Shown one piece after another: positions 34,953 to 46,421 of a DNA stretch of 64,000 bases (position 1 is the stretch's first letter; the number at the start of each line of letters is the position of its first letter). This DNA comes from Promerops cafer (Eukaryota; Chordata; Aves; Passeriformes; Nectariniidae): contig VZSE01001852.1 in assembly GCA_013398275.1 (NCBI GenBank), positions 62,001-126,000 of the forward strand, in the 5' to 3' direction. Position numbers and translations under genes: made by a program. The notes under the pieces were generated by a model. The model saw only the letters and a list, made by a program, of their open reading frames with translations. It was not told the DNA's origin and searched no databases.

Positions 34953-35256
34953 TGATGCTGTGGGGTCACCCCCTTATGAAGGGGTTAAGGATATCCAGAG
35001 GGGCTGGAACACTTTGGTTTGGCAATGCTGGTGGAATAAGTTAAATTGTTTTATTGGGCCTGATGTCTGAAGGCAATCAGAGAGAGAAAGGAACCAAACC
35101 CATCCCTCTGGCTCTCTGCCAAACAACCTGAATGCTGCCAGAGCGGGATAATAACACCAATTGGCTCATTGTCTTCTTTCAAAAGCCATTTCCATTCATT
35201 CTGTTCCCTAATTGTTCTCCCAGCCAGCTTCCCATTGCTGTGTTTGGGCTGCACAG
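34953..35256 (-). mobile_element. Possible antisense LTR
   Basis: Read on the minus strand, a possible TGTGCAGCCC start leads to a CCAAT box near 35,160, an AATAAA signal near 35,055, and an end at GTGACCCCACAGCA. This resembles a retroviral LTR with U3, R and U5 parts. The ends are guesses and I found no target-site duplication, so it could also be unrelated sequence. Confidence 0.35.
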
Positions 35257-37059
35257 CTGAATTCTGTGCTGCTCCTGCTCTCAGCTCCTGGTTGGGACCT
35301 CAGCCTGGAGCACCTGGGGGTCAAAGCAGCCCTGGAAAAGCACAGCAGCAGCAGGGGGATGGTTTTGTGAGCGGGGCTTTGCTAACGAGGGAACTCGCAG
35401 TGAATTATGAAAGGGAGGACACAAAGTCTTGATAGGAGGTGAGGTTCAAACAGGGATGATCCAAGGAGTGCCATGGAGCACAGCATGGGGGCGAGGAGCT
35501 GGGCAGAAGTCCTCTTTCCCCTCCTAAAAGTTGCCTTGGAGCTGCTGCTGCTGTTCCAGAGGATGCTCAAACCCTCAGATCGTCATCTTTTGCCTGAATC
35601 ACAACTAACAGGAACAGCAAAATGTGTGATGAAGGGATTCTGATTAGACCCCTCTCACTTTGAAGATCGAGGATTAATTTTTACAGCCTTTCCGACCCGA
35701 GATTCGATTTCACTTCTTTGCTTTGCAAGAATCGATGGTTGGTCTTTAGATGTTGAGTAGAAAATAATTGTCTGGGTGCTGTTTGAAATTGCTGGCTGTA
35801 GGAAATGGTCAGGAATGACCCCTGGAGAGTCGGTTCAGGAAGGTTTGAATCACCCACTTTGAATCACCACCCTCTGTGCGACCTACAGAGATGAACAAGG
35901 CTTATCTTCCATCTTAAATATTTACAGTGAAGACCAAACCATCGCTGATGTCTTAACCTAACAGGTTTTGACACAGTGAAATTAAAGCTGGTGTGAAATC
36001 AGGGTTACACAGTTGCTTAGACCCCACCAAACCCACTATTAAATGTTACTGGACCCAAAATGGATGTTCTGGACCCAGAATGGATGTTTTGGTCAAATTT
36101 GGCTTCAGGATTGCTAAATGCTACTAATAATATATAGATAAATTAATCTGAATTTGCTGCTTTTCACAGAATTTTGTGGTGCTTGACTATTCCCACATTG
36201 CTCTGATGCCTATGCTCCCCTCCAGTCTGCAAACAGCCATTTATAAATTTGGGATATGACTCAGTTCATTATTAAAGGATACTGAACCTCAGAGACTGCA
36301 GATAATTACTTTTGCATACTATTAAAAGTGTTCGTAAAAATTGACATTATTTTAAGGCTCAACGAGAGGTACACGACTAAAATAGCATTAAAATTTTATT
36401 TTTTTTCCCTCTCTGCAAATCCAATGACATTTAAAATATGACATTTGGAAGGCAGAACCTCTAATATCCAATAATGCCAGCGTGTGTGGCCGTATTTCTT
36501 TGCTGGCTGCAGACAAATGCTTGTCAATGTCACCTTCAGCACCTGCCATCACTTATTAGCAGCTCTGAAATCCTGCTTGGGAAAGTTTTGGAGCATTTTA
36601 TAGCCACCAGGAAAGTCAATTAATTAGGCTGCGCCGCCACACGAGCGCTGCAATTATTTCGCCTTTCCCTTTGATTTTCTGTTGACCAGAGATTTTCAGG
36701 CAAATCTTGGAGGCCAATTAGGAAGTTGTAGGATTGCACACAAGTGCAGATCCCATTCCTGTGGGCTTGAGGCTCGGGGTTTGCTGTGTGTAACTTTGAT
36801 TTGTTCATCTGCTTTATTTTTGCTCTCATTGCTGCCATCTGCGTTGCTCTTCAAGGAAATCCCTCCTTTGGAGAGCTCTTCCTTTCAAATTCAGCGCACA
36901 AAGTTGGAGATACAAAGAGTAATTTGGGAAGTGAGTGGATTCAGAATCAAACCTCCCTGAGTTCTTAGTTTAAAATTAACTTTTCCTAAATATCCAGCTG
37001 TAAAAATTGAGATTTTACTGTGTTTAGCCTTTGTTACCTCCCTTCATCAGGTATCTGCA
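35257..37059. other. Single-copy DNA, possible conserved non-coding block
   Basis: No recognised gene. A 20-bp tandem duplication lies at 36,049-36,088. The stretch at about 36,110-36,400 is AT-rich, repeat-free and rich in TAAT and TGCATA-like motifs. Confidence 0.5.
36049..36088. repeat. 20-bp tandem duplication
   Basis: CTGGACCCAAAATGGATGTT is followed directly by CTGGACCCAGAATGGATGTT, with one mismatch. Confidence 0.95.
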
Positions 37060-37178
37060 ATCATGGAATGAGTGGATGTGGCACTTTCTGATGTGTTTTA
37101 ATGGGCAGGGTCATATTTGGTCAAAGGTTGGACTTGATGATCTTGGAGGTCTTTTCCCACCTTAACAATTCCAAGATT
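37060..37178 (+). mobile_element. CR1 LINE 3' end fragment
   Basis: GAGTGGATGTGGCACTTTCTG, GGTTGGACTTGATGATCTTGG and AGGTCTTTTCCCACCTTAAC, followed by AATTCCAAGATTCT, are the sense CR1 3' end. Confidence 0.85.
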
Positions 37179-39752
37179 CTCTAATCACATCCCAGATCAA
37201 ACCCTAAAATTCCAGTTAGCCTTTAGTCAGGGTCCCATTCAACAAAAATGCATCCCACGACACAGATTATTCAAACAACATTCATCTTAATCTGTTCCAG
37301 AAATGGAACTTCTAAAGGACATCGAAAGAATAATGAATATTTTTTAATACCCACAGCAAAGGCTGTGCAGATATTGCTGTATGGCAGGAAAGTGTTCCAG
37401 CCTCTTGGAGATTTTGTTTTCTGTCCGACAGAGTTAAGTGCATATGGTTCAGAGAGGGAATTTTTGAGAGACAAGTGAAAGATAAAAATTTCTGGGCTTG
37501 GATTTCCACTGAATAGCAAATGAATTTGGGGACTGGATAAGATGGGGCAGGGACCTGGTCTCCATCTGCACTGTCTGACCCAAATTAGATCCGAAATCAG
37601 TGGGCTGTCAGGAGTGAATCACACTGGATGTACCTAATAATAAACTGAGTCCTGACAGGCAGAGGGGGAGAGGGTTTTGATGCCTTTTTCGGGGGCTACC
37701 TAAACCAGAGGCAGACAGAGTGAAGGGAATAAAAAGCAGTTCTAGTTATGGAAGGGCCTTCAGGTGCATTTAGGGCAGACAAAGCCCCCAGGGGCTACAC
37801 CCCAAATGCACCACGGCTCTCGGGTTTGCACACTTTTATAAGTTTGGGCCATTTGCGTATTGGGGGTTAATCTCCCAATTACAGCTCCAGCTAATGAAGT
37901 CATTCACCCCAAGTTTGCTGCCCCAGCTCACTTTTGTTTCCATCTCTGGCCCTGAGGCAGTGAGGTGTCCTTGACTGCCAGGCCTGGAGAGGAATTGTTG
38001 TGTCTGCCCCAAATGGGGAAGCAGCAGCTCACACTGGGTGTGGAGTTTGGAGTTCTGCACCAAAGAACTGCAGGGTTACAAATGTATGGAAAACAGAAAA
38101 GCTGAAACCCTGAAACCCAGATTTCAGATCTGAAATGCTGAAAGGAGACATTGTCACATGGAGACTGTTCTGAGGGGCTGGGCTGAAATCAGCCTAATGA
38201 CAGGATTGCATTCCTGGTAAAGGATTACCCAGATTTTAGACATTGTGTGTGAGAATGCTGCTTATTTTTGATCTGATTTGCAGCTGGGTTCATTCTCCAG
38301 TCCGGGTTTTAAGGACATTCCAGGCACTGTCTGAGCCGTCTCCAGCTGAGCACTCCCCAAAACAGGAGCCACGGGCAGCAGTGGGATCCATCCAGGAGCT
38401 CCAGGGACAAATCCCATGGAAGAAACTCCCCTGTTCCTGTGAGATGACAGCCTTCACTCCATGGATTTACCACATTGCCCCTCCTCTGTGCCTGCTCCAC
38501 CCCTCTGGGTCCAGAGGCACCACACACTCTGGCCTGGTTTGCCAAGTGTTCAATTACTGTTAAACCACCTCTCCAAAGGCTTGGATTATTGAAAAATTCC
38601 CCTCAGATGGGGCCCTCTCCATCAAATCCTCTGCTATTCCCAATCCCTGAAACCCCTGCCACACAAATCCCACACAGCCTGCTGCAAAGCTCCCTGGGAG
38701 GAATTCCTACTCACCAGGAGCAAACAGGCTGGATTATTTTAGTGCTGCTGTCAATAGGTGGCAATAATCTCCTTCCCTGCAGCTCCCTAATAAATGTTTA
38801 CACTTCTGCACCGCCCCGCTTGGAAATTTTCTCTCAGAGTCTCCAGTTATTTATATCTGCAAAGTTCTGCATTTCCCCCATTATAATTTTTCATGTCACC
38901 ACAGGCCAGCGACGGGGGAGGCATGGCATGACATTGCTTTATTAAAGCCGACACGTCGCCGTGCATCCACTGAGTTTTCATCTGCTGCATTTGCAGCCAG
39001 AAGTCATTAGCATTCCACTTCTGCCCTGCCATCAACTGACGTGCTCCCAAATATTTGCAGAAAATCAGATTTATAAAGTGGTCAGAGAGCTCCAAGGAAG
39101 GGAACGCGACGCTCCAGGGTCGTTGAGGTATTCAGAGCATGGAGGAGTCGTGGCAGCACCGCCAGGGCCACCCGGGATTTGCTTTCCTGTCGCTGTCCCC
39201 TCTCTGCTCCTCATTTATCCAGGAGGAATCCCAAGCCTTTACAAACACGTGTTGTTCTCCTGCTTTATCAGAAATGGGTGATGACATCCAGGCTCCTTTC
39301 AAATTTGTAACCATTGAAGTTCTCGGAGTGAAAACTCATCTTTTGATTTGCTGAATGTGTTGAAACCCCCTCCCACCACACAGGAGCCTGGAAATCATTC
39401 AGGCCAATCTCAGAATGAACCAGGGTGGCCACTGCCAAGTGCTTTTTGCACTGGTTAATCTGCTTTTCCTCAGGCTGGGTTTTTGAATCTCTTAAAAGAT
39501 GAAGAACACGCTTTTCCTGCCATTTTTGTCCTGTTTCATCTTGACAGCTGTGGCGGTGCAGTATTAGCAGTTACTCATGAAACACTTCCCTACGCAGGGC
39601 TTGGGAGCATTTTAATGTCACATTCACATCACACTCACAAAGGTTCAGCTGCTGAAGTTGGTACACAACAGTCACTAATGTTTTCCTGAAGTTTTTTTTG
39701 ATGTGAAAAACCAGGATGTTGCTCACACTCCACAGGAATATATATTTATATT
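37179..39752. other. Single-copy non-coding DNA
   Basis: No recognised gene, RNA or repeat. The open frames reach 156 codons (38,475-38,945, plus) but lack any recognisable domain and overlap frames on the other strand. Confidence 0.55.
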
Positions 39753-39815
39753 ACAGAATTATGAAATCATTACGATTGGAAAAACCCTCTGAGATCATCA
39801 AGAGTTGAGACCAGA
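39753..39815 (-). mobile_element. Short CR1 tail fragment, antisense
   Basis: ACAGAATTATGAAATCATTAC, GATTGGAAAAACCCTCTGAG and ATCATCAAGAGT are an old antisense CR1 tail. Confidence 0.75.
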
Positions 39816-39975
39816 AATATATAAATAATATAAATTATATAAATATAGAGGATAAAGTTACCTTGAGGTTTGGGATCCTGAAATTTGGGAATGGGGACGA
39901 AGGCCAAGGTACCATTAAATAATGCACATCACACTGGCTGTAGTTCTCACATTTTTATTAATTTTACTTGATTTC

Positions 39976-40110
39976 CATCCCAGCCCCTCCCCACCCTCTC
40001 AGGGAGGAATGCCTTCCTCACATCCAACCTAATTACTTCCAGTTCAGCTCATTCATCATTATCAATCATCTTCCTAACATCCAATCTGAACAATTTTATT
40101 TTTCCCCACC
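39976..40110 (-). mobile_element. Possible old CR1 fragment, antisense
   Basis: CCACCCTCTCAGGGAGGAATG, then CCTTCCTCACATCCAACCTAA, resembles the antisense CR1 block CACCCTCACAGGGAAGAATT followed by TCTTCCTAATATCTAACC. Divergence is high and it may be chance. Confidence 0.4.
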
Positions 40111-43100
40111 CCAAGCACCCACCACTGGTCCTGCTGGAGGTGACCTGGAGCAGATGTCCCCAATTAACCCACGGGCTCATAGTTAATATTTTAACAAAGC
40201 AAATCCAGGGGCTCCATCCCTGAGCAGCTGGAAGTGGTTGGAGGAGGGAAAACACTCGGGGGAAGCAGCAGCTGGGGTTTATAAAAGCAGGAAGAGCAGG
40301 AGGACCAGGGGTTTCCTTGTCCCAAAGGAAAGGAAGAGCTCCTTGCTAGGAGTGAGGAATCCAATCTTCTCTTCTCCAGCCCCTCCAACTGCTGGAACCA
40401 AGGAAAAAAATCTTCTGTCCACTGTCCAAGAGGTAAGACTTGTCCCACGGATGCTCTTTGGTTCTATGCAGCTTACATTGGAAAATCCTAGAAAAATATA
40501 AGAAAAATTAGAATATAAGAAAAATTTACTTCTTTTCCCTTCCATCTAAAGGGGGTATAAACAACTCACTGAAGTTGGGGGTTTTGTTGTTTGGCTGGGT
40601 TTTTTTCTTTAGCTGTTGCAAATCTTTGACTTCTTAAGACTCTTGCTTTTATGATGCGTGTCAGTTGGAGAACTGATGTTAGAAATCAGGTTTAACACAT
40701 AAATTGTCTTCCAACTGGTTTTTGGGGGGCTTTGACAAATCTAATCCACCTTTTTGGGGTGCTTTGACAAATCTAATCCACTTTTTTTTTTTATTTTGCC
40801 ATATTTAATTTGTCCTCTTCTCTTGCCAGGCCTGCCAATATTTAATTGTCAGAGTCTAAAATTATTTCAGGGTGCAACTTTTGCCTCTAAGTAAAGAGCA
40901 TTACAAGCTCCCAGAATGAGGCAGGCTCAGGCAATGAGTAATTACCAGACAAGGCAGATGCTGCATTTGGTTCCTGAAGAGTTTTCCCCAGCAATAAAAT
41001 GCTCATTTCTTTCTTGCCAAGGCCCCAAAACTCTGCTGCTTAGAGGCTGCACAGCTCTCCAGGCTCTGGGTTCATCCTTTTCTCTCCTCCTTTTGACTCT
41101 GGCTGCAGGAGCAGCAGATGATGTTCCCATTATCTCGCTCAGATCACCCCTCCTTGGCGGGGGACAAAGGAAGAGGCTCCAAAAGCTGCTGAGGATGGGG
41201 AGGGATGGGCAGAACCAAGCCCCAAAAGCAGAGAATTCACCCTCTTCATGCTCCACCAACGGGAGCACTCCACGCAATCCCAAGGAGATTGTTTATCCCA
41301 GTGCTTGTTTGGAAGGTGCCTCGATCTAAAGATAAATTCATGATTATTCAGGTGGGCTGGTTTGTGTTATTGATATCCAAATATCTTCCTAAATTGCTCA
41401 TCCCTATTTACGTGCTGTAGCCAAAAAATCACATCTACGGGACAGACATCACTTGTATAACTATGCTTAAGCCAACCAGAAGCTTTTTTAATTTATTTCT
41501 TTTCCTCAGGAGGCACTAATGTAGCTTACCTTATATTTTTGTCCTCGGTGAAAGAGAATTTTAAAACCACCAAATTTCACCAACTAATCAAAGATGTAAG
41601 GTTTTCCTTGGCTTTGAACTGTTAAAGGGAAATATTGACTAAACAAACTGCTGCCTCTCACCGCCTTGTTTATTCGGAATAGATGGCTTTCAGGAGAACA
41701 GCGCTGTGTTAAATTCATTCTCCTCAAAACGTCGAGCTGCGCTGCGGGAGGGGGCAATAACCAGGAGCTGGGCGGTGGATGGGTGGGCTGCTCTCCGAGA
41801 ATTCCTGGGAATGAGCCGTGAAAGCCCTGGCATCCGAACCAGGAGCAGCAATCCACACTTTGTTAGGCACTGCCTTTCCCGGGACATCGCCGCTCCTCAT
41901 TCCAGAGGGGCTGGAGATGGACGCTTCCAGCTGAAATCTTGGACGGTTTAACTATTTAAAAGCTTCATCCAGGCAGCTTTTTTCTTTCCCCACCCACTGT
42001 GACCTGTGGTTTAAAAGGAATGTGTATTTTGATCAATGGTAACTGCAGGCCTTATACCAACAGATCAAATGTAGGAACTTCTCGAGCATTAGTAGTGCAT
42101 TGTTCCATGTAACTTAAATTTAAATATTGATTACGCAGCCATTGGAGCACCAAAACCCATAAAACCTGGATATCAGGTGAGTGCATCCACCACTAGAGAG
42201 TAAGAATAAGGGGATTGGAAAGCAGAGCTTTTAAAAACCTATAAAAAATCAGTTATTACACTAATTTAATCCTCATATTTAGCAAAATCCTCTGCACCAG
42301 GGAGTCCCAGCCTTGTGCTGAAGTGTTCTGATAAACAAGTGTGATGCTGCTGAGGGTGGTTTTGGTGTGTGACAGAGTTTATTTCCCATTTGAAAATGTC
42401 TTTCCCAAGATGTGCTGTAGGGCTCCGTGGAGCTGAAATAATGCCCCCCATGAGCAGCTGCAGTGAGAGAACTGGGGGGGAAAAACATCCCATCTTCCCT
42501 GGGGGTTTGGAATGCAATTTCTGGCTCTTCTGTCTTGGAAAGAAAACCCTGCTGTGTGAAACCAGGAAGGGTCATCTCTTTTCTTCCAGGCCAGCAGCTC
42601 CCAGTGCCTGAACAATCTCTTGGGCAGTACAAGTTCCCTTGGACTGCTGTTTATCCCTTTGGGATTTTACCTTCTGGACACTGGAGCAGGGTATAACTCT
42701 GTTAATTTTCCTTAATTGGCTCGTTAAGTTGAGAGTGGATCCCAGGTCTGAAGCTGTCAGCACAGACAGGTCTTGGTGTCTCCATCCTTTAATTAGATTT
42801 GCTTACCCCAGATGAATCCATAAAGATGATCCCAGCGTCTTCTCAAGCCCGGATTTTGGAGCCTGCCAAGGCCAGCTGCAATTTTTAGGTCTTTATTATT
42901 CCACAGACACATCTGGGTGGACAGAACAGACTCTCTGTACATGTTTCACTTTGTGTTTTACATGGTGCAGCCAATTATTCACTGCAGGAACCCCCGGGAC
43001 TCACTGGAGAGGAGAAAATGAAATACAGACTTTGCAACCAGCCTGGCATCACTTGCTCCCTGTGCCTTGGACACGTTTTTATTGGGAACAGACAGCCCTA

Positions 43101-43171
43101 ATCACACTGTTTGGATATTTTAAACCAGGAGTTAAGATTGATGTCATAAATAAATAAAAAAATAGGAATAC
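40111..43171. other. Single-copy DNA with a 32-bp tandem duplication
   Basis: No recognised gene. A 32-bp tandem duplication lies at about 40,724-40,782. A slightly CpG-richer stretch lies at about 41,720-41,940 but is too weak to call a CpG island. The open frames have no recognisable domain. Confidence 0.5.
40724..40782. repeat. 32-bp tandem duplication
   Basis: Two copies 32 bp apart share an identical 21-bp core, GCTTTGACAAATCTAATCCA plus a final C (40,729-40,749 and 40,761-40,781). Both are preceded by TTTTTGGGG. Confidence 0.93.
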
Positions 43172-43280
43172 CTTGATGCAGGGACACCTTCCACAGTCTC
43201 ATTCCAAGCCTTATCCAACTCTTCCCTGAATATTTTCAGGGATGGGGCAGCCACAGCTTCTCTGGGAAGCCTTTGCCTCT
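43172..43280 (-). mobile_element. CR1 LINE fragment, antisense
   Basis: GCAGGGACACCTTCCACAGTC, TTCCAAGCCTTATCCAACTC, TATTTTCAGGGATGGGGCAG and CCACAGCTTCTCTGGGAAGC are antisense CR1 internal blocks in the right order. The tail has been replaced by AAATAAATAAAAAAATAGG at the low-coordinate side. Confidence 0.88.
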
Positions 43281-45257
43281 CCCTGCTCCCAGGGAAGAGG
43301 AATGTCTGGGAAGAGAGCAGGTTGGACAATTAAGGGAAGGAATAGCAGATCCTACAAAGTAATTAATAGTGCAGGGAAGCTTTATCAGCTGCTGCTGCTG
43401 CCTTGGGATGGGAACATGGAAGGAGCTGCAAGAGTTATCCCCCACGAGGTGCAGCTAACACCTGGGAGCTTTCCACCACTCCAGAACTTTAAAACCAAGT
43501 GCTCAGAAGGATAAAAAAGGAGATTATATGATATTCACGGTGATGATGAAAAGATCAGGATTTATTACTGAAAATCACAACGCAGAGGAGAAATCATCCT
43601 GGTTTTAGGATTTAAACTGCCAGGATCACCAACCATGAACTGACAGCAGCAGGTAGGAACTGCCCTGAGGGCAGGATTTTCACCATTAACTTTAAAAAGA
43701 TTTTTTTTACGCCCTTTTGGAAAATTCTTATTCCTCCATGTGGTACCACTGCCCCAGGTAGGGTTTGAAATAGAGACACACCAGAATTTTTAAATCCCTG
43801 GCAGCTTTTAGGAGCAAAGAGTTGTTCTGGGGACAGGTTTGGAAGTGTTCACAACACTGGCAAGGTTTTTTGAAGTCTTTTAAATGTGCAGTAAAATTGA
43901 GGGGCAATCTTTTAAGGATGGAAAATGCATCTGTTGGGGAGGTTTGGTTTTTTACAGGAGTTATTGGGCTCACTCTTGGCATGGAAATGTGGGAATGTGT
44001 CTGAGCACTTTGGCTCCTAAACACCAGATAACTGCCACAGTTTCACACCATTCTGGAGTTTTTTCGTTGTGGATCATGATCATTCATCATAATATCCTTC
44101 ATATTTATATTTAAACATTATATAATAATGTTAAAATCAAGAATAAGTGAAAGCACAGTGAAATCTTAGGAAAAAATTAAAAAACAGTGGAATGTTTACT
44201 TTGTGAATCACTACCGAGCCTGGAAAAAGGGGAGAAATATCCCAGAAACTAAAGATTTTATAGGGAACTGATATAAGCGTGACCCTCCAGCTCCAGTTAT
44301 TTTTTTACAGTCCTAATTCTAGGATTCTGAGGTAGAGCAATGCCAGCTAAGATGCAGAGTTAATTAGTGAGCTGGGAGTATTTGCTTTTAGTCCTATTTT
44401 TTGCCAATTGAAACATACAGTCTTAAGTAATGAACAAATAATCATCTCTTCAATGATTTAGCTCTGTTTATTTCCTTCAATATTACATTGTCTTGGGAGG
44501 CAATTGATGAAGTTGGGGAAAACTCTGCAGCATGGTGTGAAATGATATTTGTACCCCAACCACAGCAGATAGATTTCTGCTGGGCACATCATAAATTCCC
44601 TGTTCCCTTTCATCCACTCATTTCATTATTCCTTGCATATTTCTTTTTGCAAGAAAAACTAATTTCAAAATATATCAGGAATTTTGCTGCTAGAATGGCA
44701 GGATCAAGGTTTGAAGCAGTAAACACTGAATTATGGTTGTCATTCACTTGTTAAGCTTTCTCTGGCCTGATTTAGCTGGCAGCAGATTCCAACAGAGTTA
44801 AGAAGGACAATTGGTAAAAAACTAAAATGATAAACTGTGAGAGGCTAAACTGAACACCAGTTTAGCTCAATAAAGCTCTTTATGGATAAATAACAGCAAA
44901 GAGCCACTGATTCTTGCTCTGGGCTATTATTGACTTGGAGAAGTCTCCCATATATCAATCAATAGGGAGGTTTGGCTGGCAGAGTTTCACTACAAAGGGA
45001 AATGGACTGAAAAAGTGACCTGAAAAAAGAGGAGCTGAAGTGTCTCAACATGGAATGTTTCATAAACTTGTGTTTTAATGAGAGACTGCAGCTGCAATAA
45101 AAATGGAAGTTTTCTTCAGACTTGAGACGGAAGTGGGCAGGCAAATATTTGGGTGTTGTTTGGGCAGTGCAGCTCGGCTGTGCAGGTTGTGGTGCTGCTG
45201 CTGCTCCTTGCCTGGGCAGAGCAGATTAACAGAGATCCCATTTATAGCAAAAGATTC
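43281..45257. other. Single-copy DNA, possible conserved non-coding block
   Basis: No recognised gene. The stretch at about 44,340-44,480 is repeat-free, AT-rich and carries GTTAATTAGTGAG and related TAAT cores. The open frames (up to 98 codons) have no recognisable features. Confidence 0.5.
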
Positions 45258-45387
45258 CCCTGGCAGTGCCCAAGGCCAGGCTGGACGGGGTTTGCAGCAC
45301 CCTGGGACAGTGGGAGGTGTCCCTGCCCATGGCAGGGGTGGCACTGGATGGGCTTTAAGGTCTGGGCCAACCCAAACCTTTCTATGA
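45258..45387 (+). mobile_element. CR1 LINE 3' end fragment
   Basis: CCCTGGCAGTGCCCAAGGCC, AGGCTGGACGGGGTTTGCAG, GTGGGAGGTGTCCCTGCCC and GGCTTTAAGGTCTGGGCC, ending CCAACCCAAACCTTTCTATGA, are the sense CR1 3' end. It is well preserved. Confidence 0.94.
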
Positions 45388-45828
45388 GGGATAAAAGGAG
45401 ACTCATTGAAGTTTGCAGGGTGAGAGCTGAAGGCAGGTAAATGGCAGGAAATCTGCAGAGCTGGAGGGGGACAGGGAAGCAGGAGCAATGCTGGGTGATG
45501 TCAAAGCCTGACTGAGCAGAGCAGCGTGTGCTGATAACCCTTCATACAGAACATAAACACGGCTTTATTTTACACCAGATCAAGGCCTTGCTGGAGTTGC
45601 TGAGAGTGCCTGGAAATCCATGCAGCGATTCCCACACCCTCTTTGTCCCTGCCTCTCCTGGCACAGCTGGAATCTGATTATTTCCAGAGCCACCAGACTG
45701 GATCCCTTGTGCCTCTCGCTGCGACGGTGGCTCTGCCAAGGCTGGCTCTGTGCTCCTCAGAGCTGCTCGTTCCACAAGGCACAAAAATCCTCCTCTTTCC
45801 CTTCTATCAGCAAGAAGCTGGCTCCAAT
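45388..45828. other. Single-copy DNA between CR1 and LTR
   Basis: No recognised element. Overlapping frames of 80-95 codons on both strands have no family signature. Confidence 0.5.
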
Positions 45829-46421
45829 TGTTATAAATAATTTTGGTTGTAAATTACCCATCACAATCGAATTGGTCAATTAATAAGGCAATTTATTGTT
45901 CGTTGATAAGGAACGAGCAAACAGCGCTGGGGACGGGAAAATTTCGTTCCACCACAGTCCATCCTTCTCTTGGCTTCTGCCTTTTGCATAGGCAGCTTTT
46001 TGGGGGTCACATTGTGCTTGGGTCTGAGTCCAAATAAGCAGCAGTTCCTTCATACACAAAAGTGGATCCAGTTAAAGTCAATCACTTTCTAAGACAGTTA
46101 CATAGGGACAGAAATACACAATAGTAACTTAGAGTCAGCAACTTAGGGTAAAAGGGATTTAAAGATACATAATGAAATCACTGCTAGGAGTAACAACTGG
46201 GAGTCTGCTGTCAGACCCTGCTTGCACTAGAGATAAAGGAAACAACAGGAAGGCCTTTACTGCTTGATGAAAGGTATTTGCTTTTACAAAACAAACCGTG
46301 GGTGAGCCTATACACAAAACACTGAAAAAAAGACACAACAGGGAAAAACCCAAACTTCTACAAGAATATTTCATGTTTTTTTTTTTTAAATTACACAAAT
46401 CACTAAATTACATATTACACA
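45829..46421 (-). mobile_element. Solo LTR of an endogenous retrovirus, antisense
   Basis: Read on the minus strand this 593-bp block starts TGTGTAATATG and ends TTATTTATAACA, the expected TG...CA ends. A consensus AATAAA poly(A) signal (plus-strand TTTATT at 45,892-45,897) lies about 65 bp before the 3' end, after a CAGCGCTGTTTGCTCGTTCC stretch, as in a U3-R-U5 layout. There is no primer-binding site, polypurine tract or viral gene beside it, so it is a solo LTR. A convincing target-site duplication is not visible at these ends, so boundaries may be off by some bases. The family is probably a passerine ERVK/ERVL group, from memory of related LTRs. Confidence 0.7.

Noticed and set aside
41720..41940. 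CpG island or promoter
   Set aside because: CpG is only slightly above the surroundings and the stretch is short; no transcription start features are seen.
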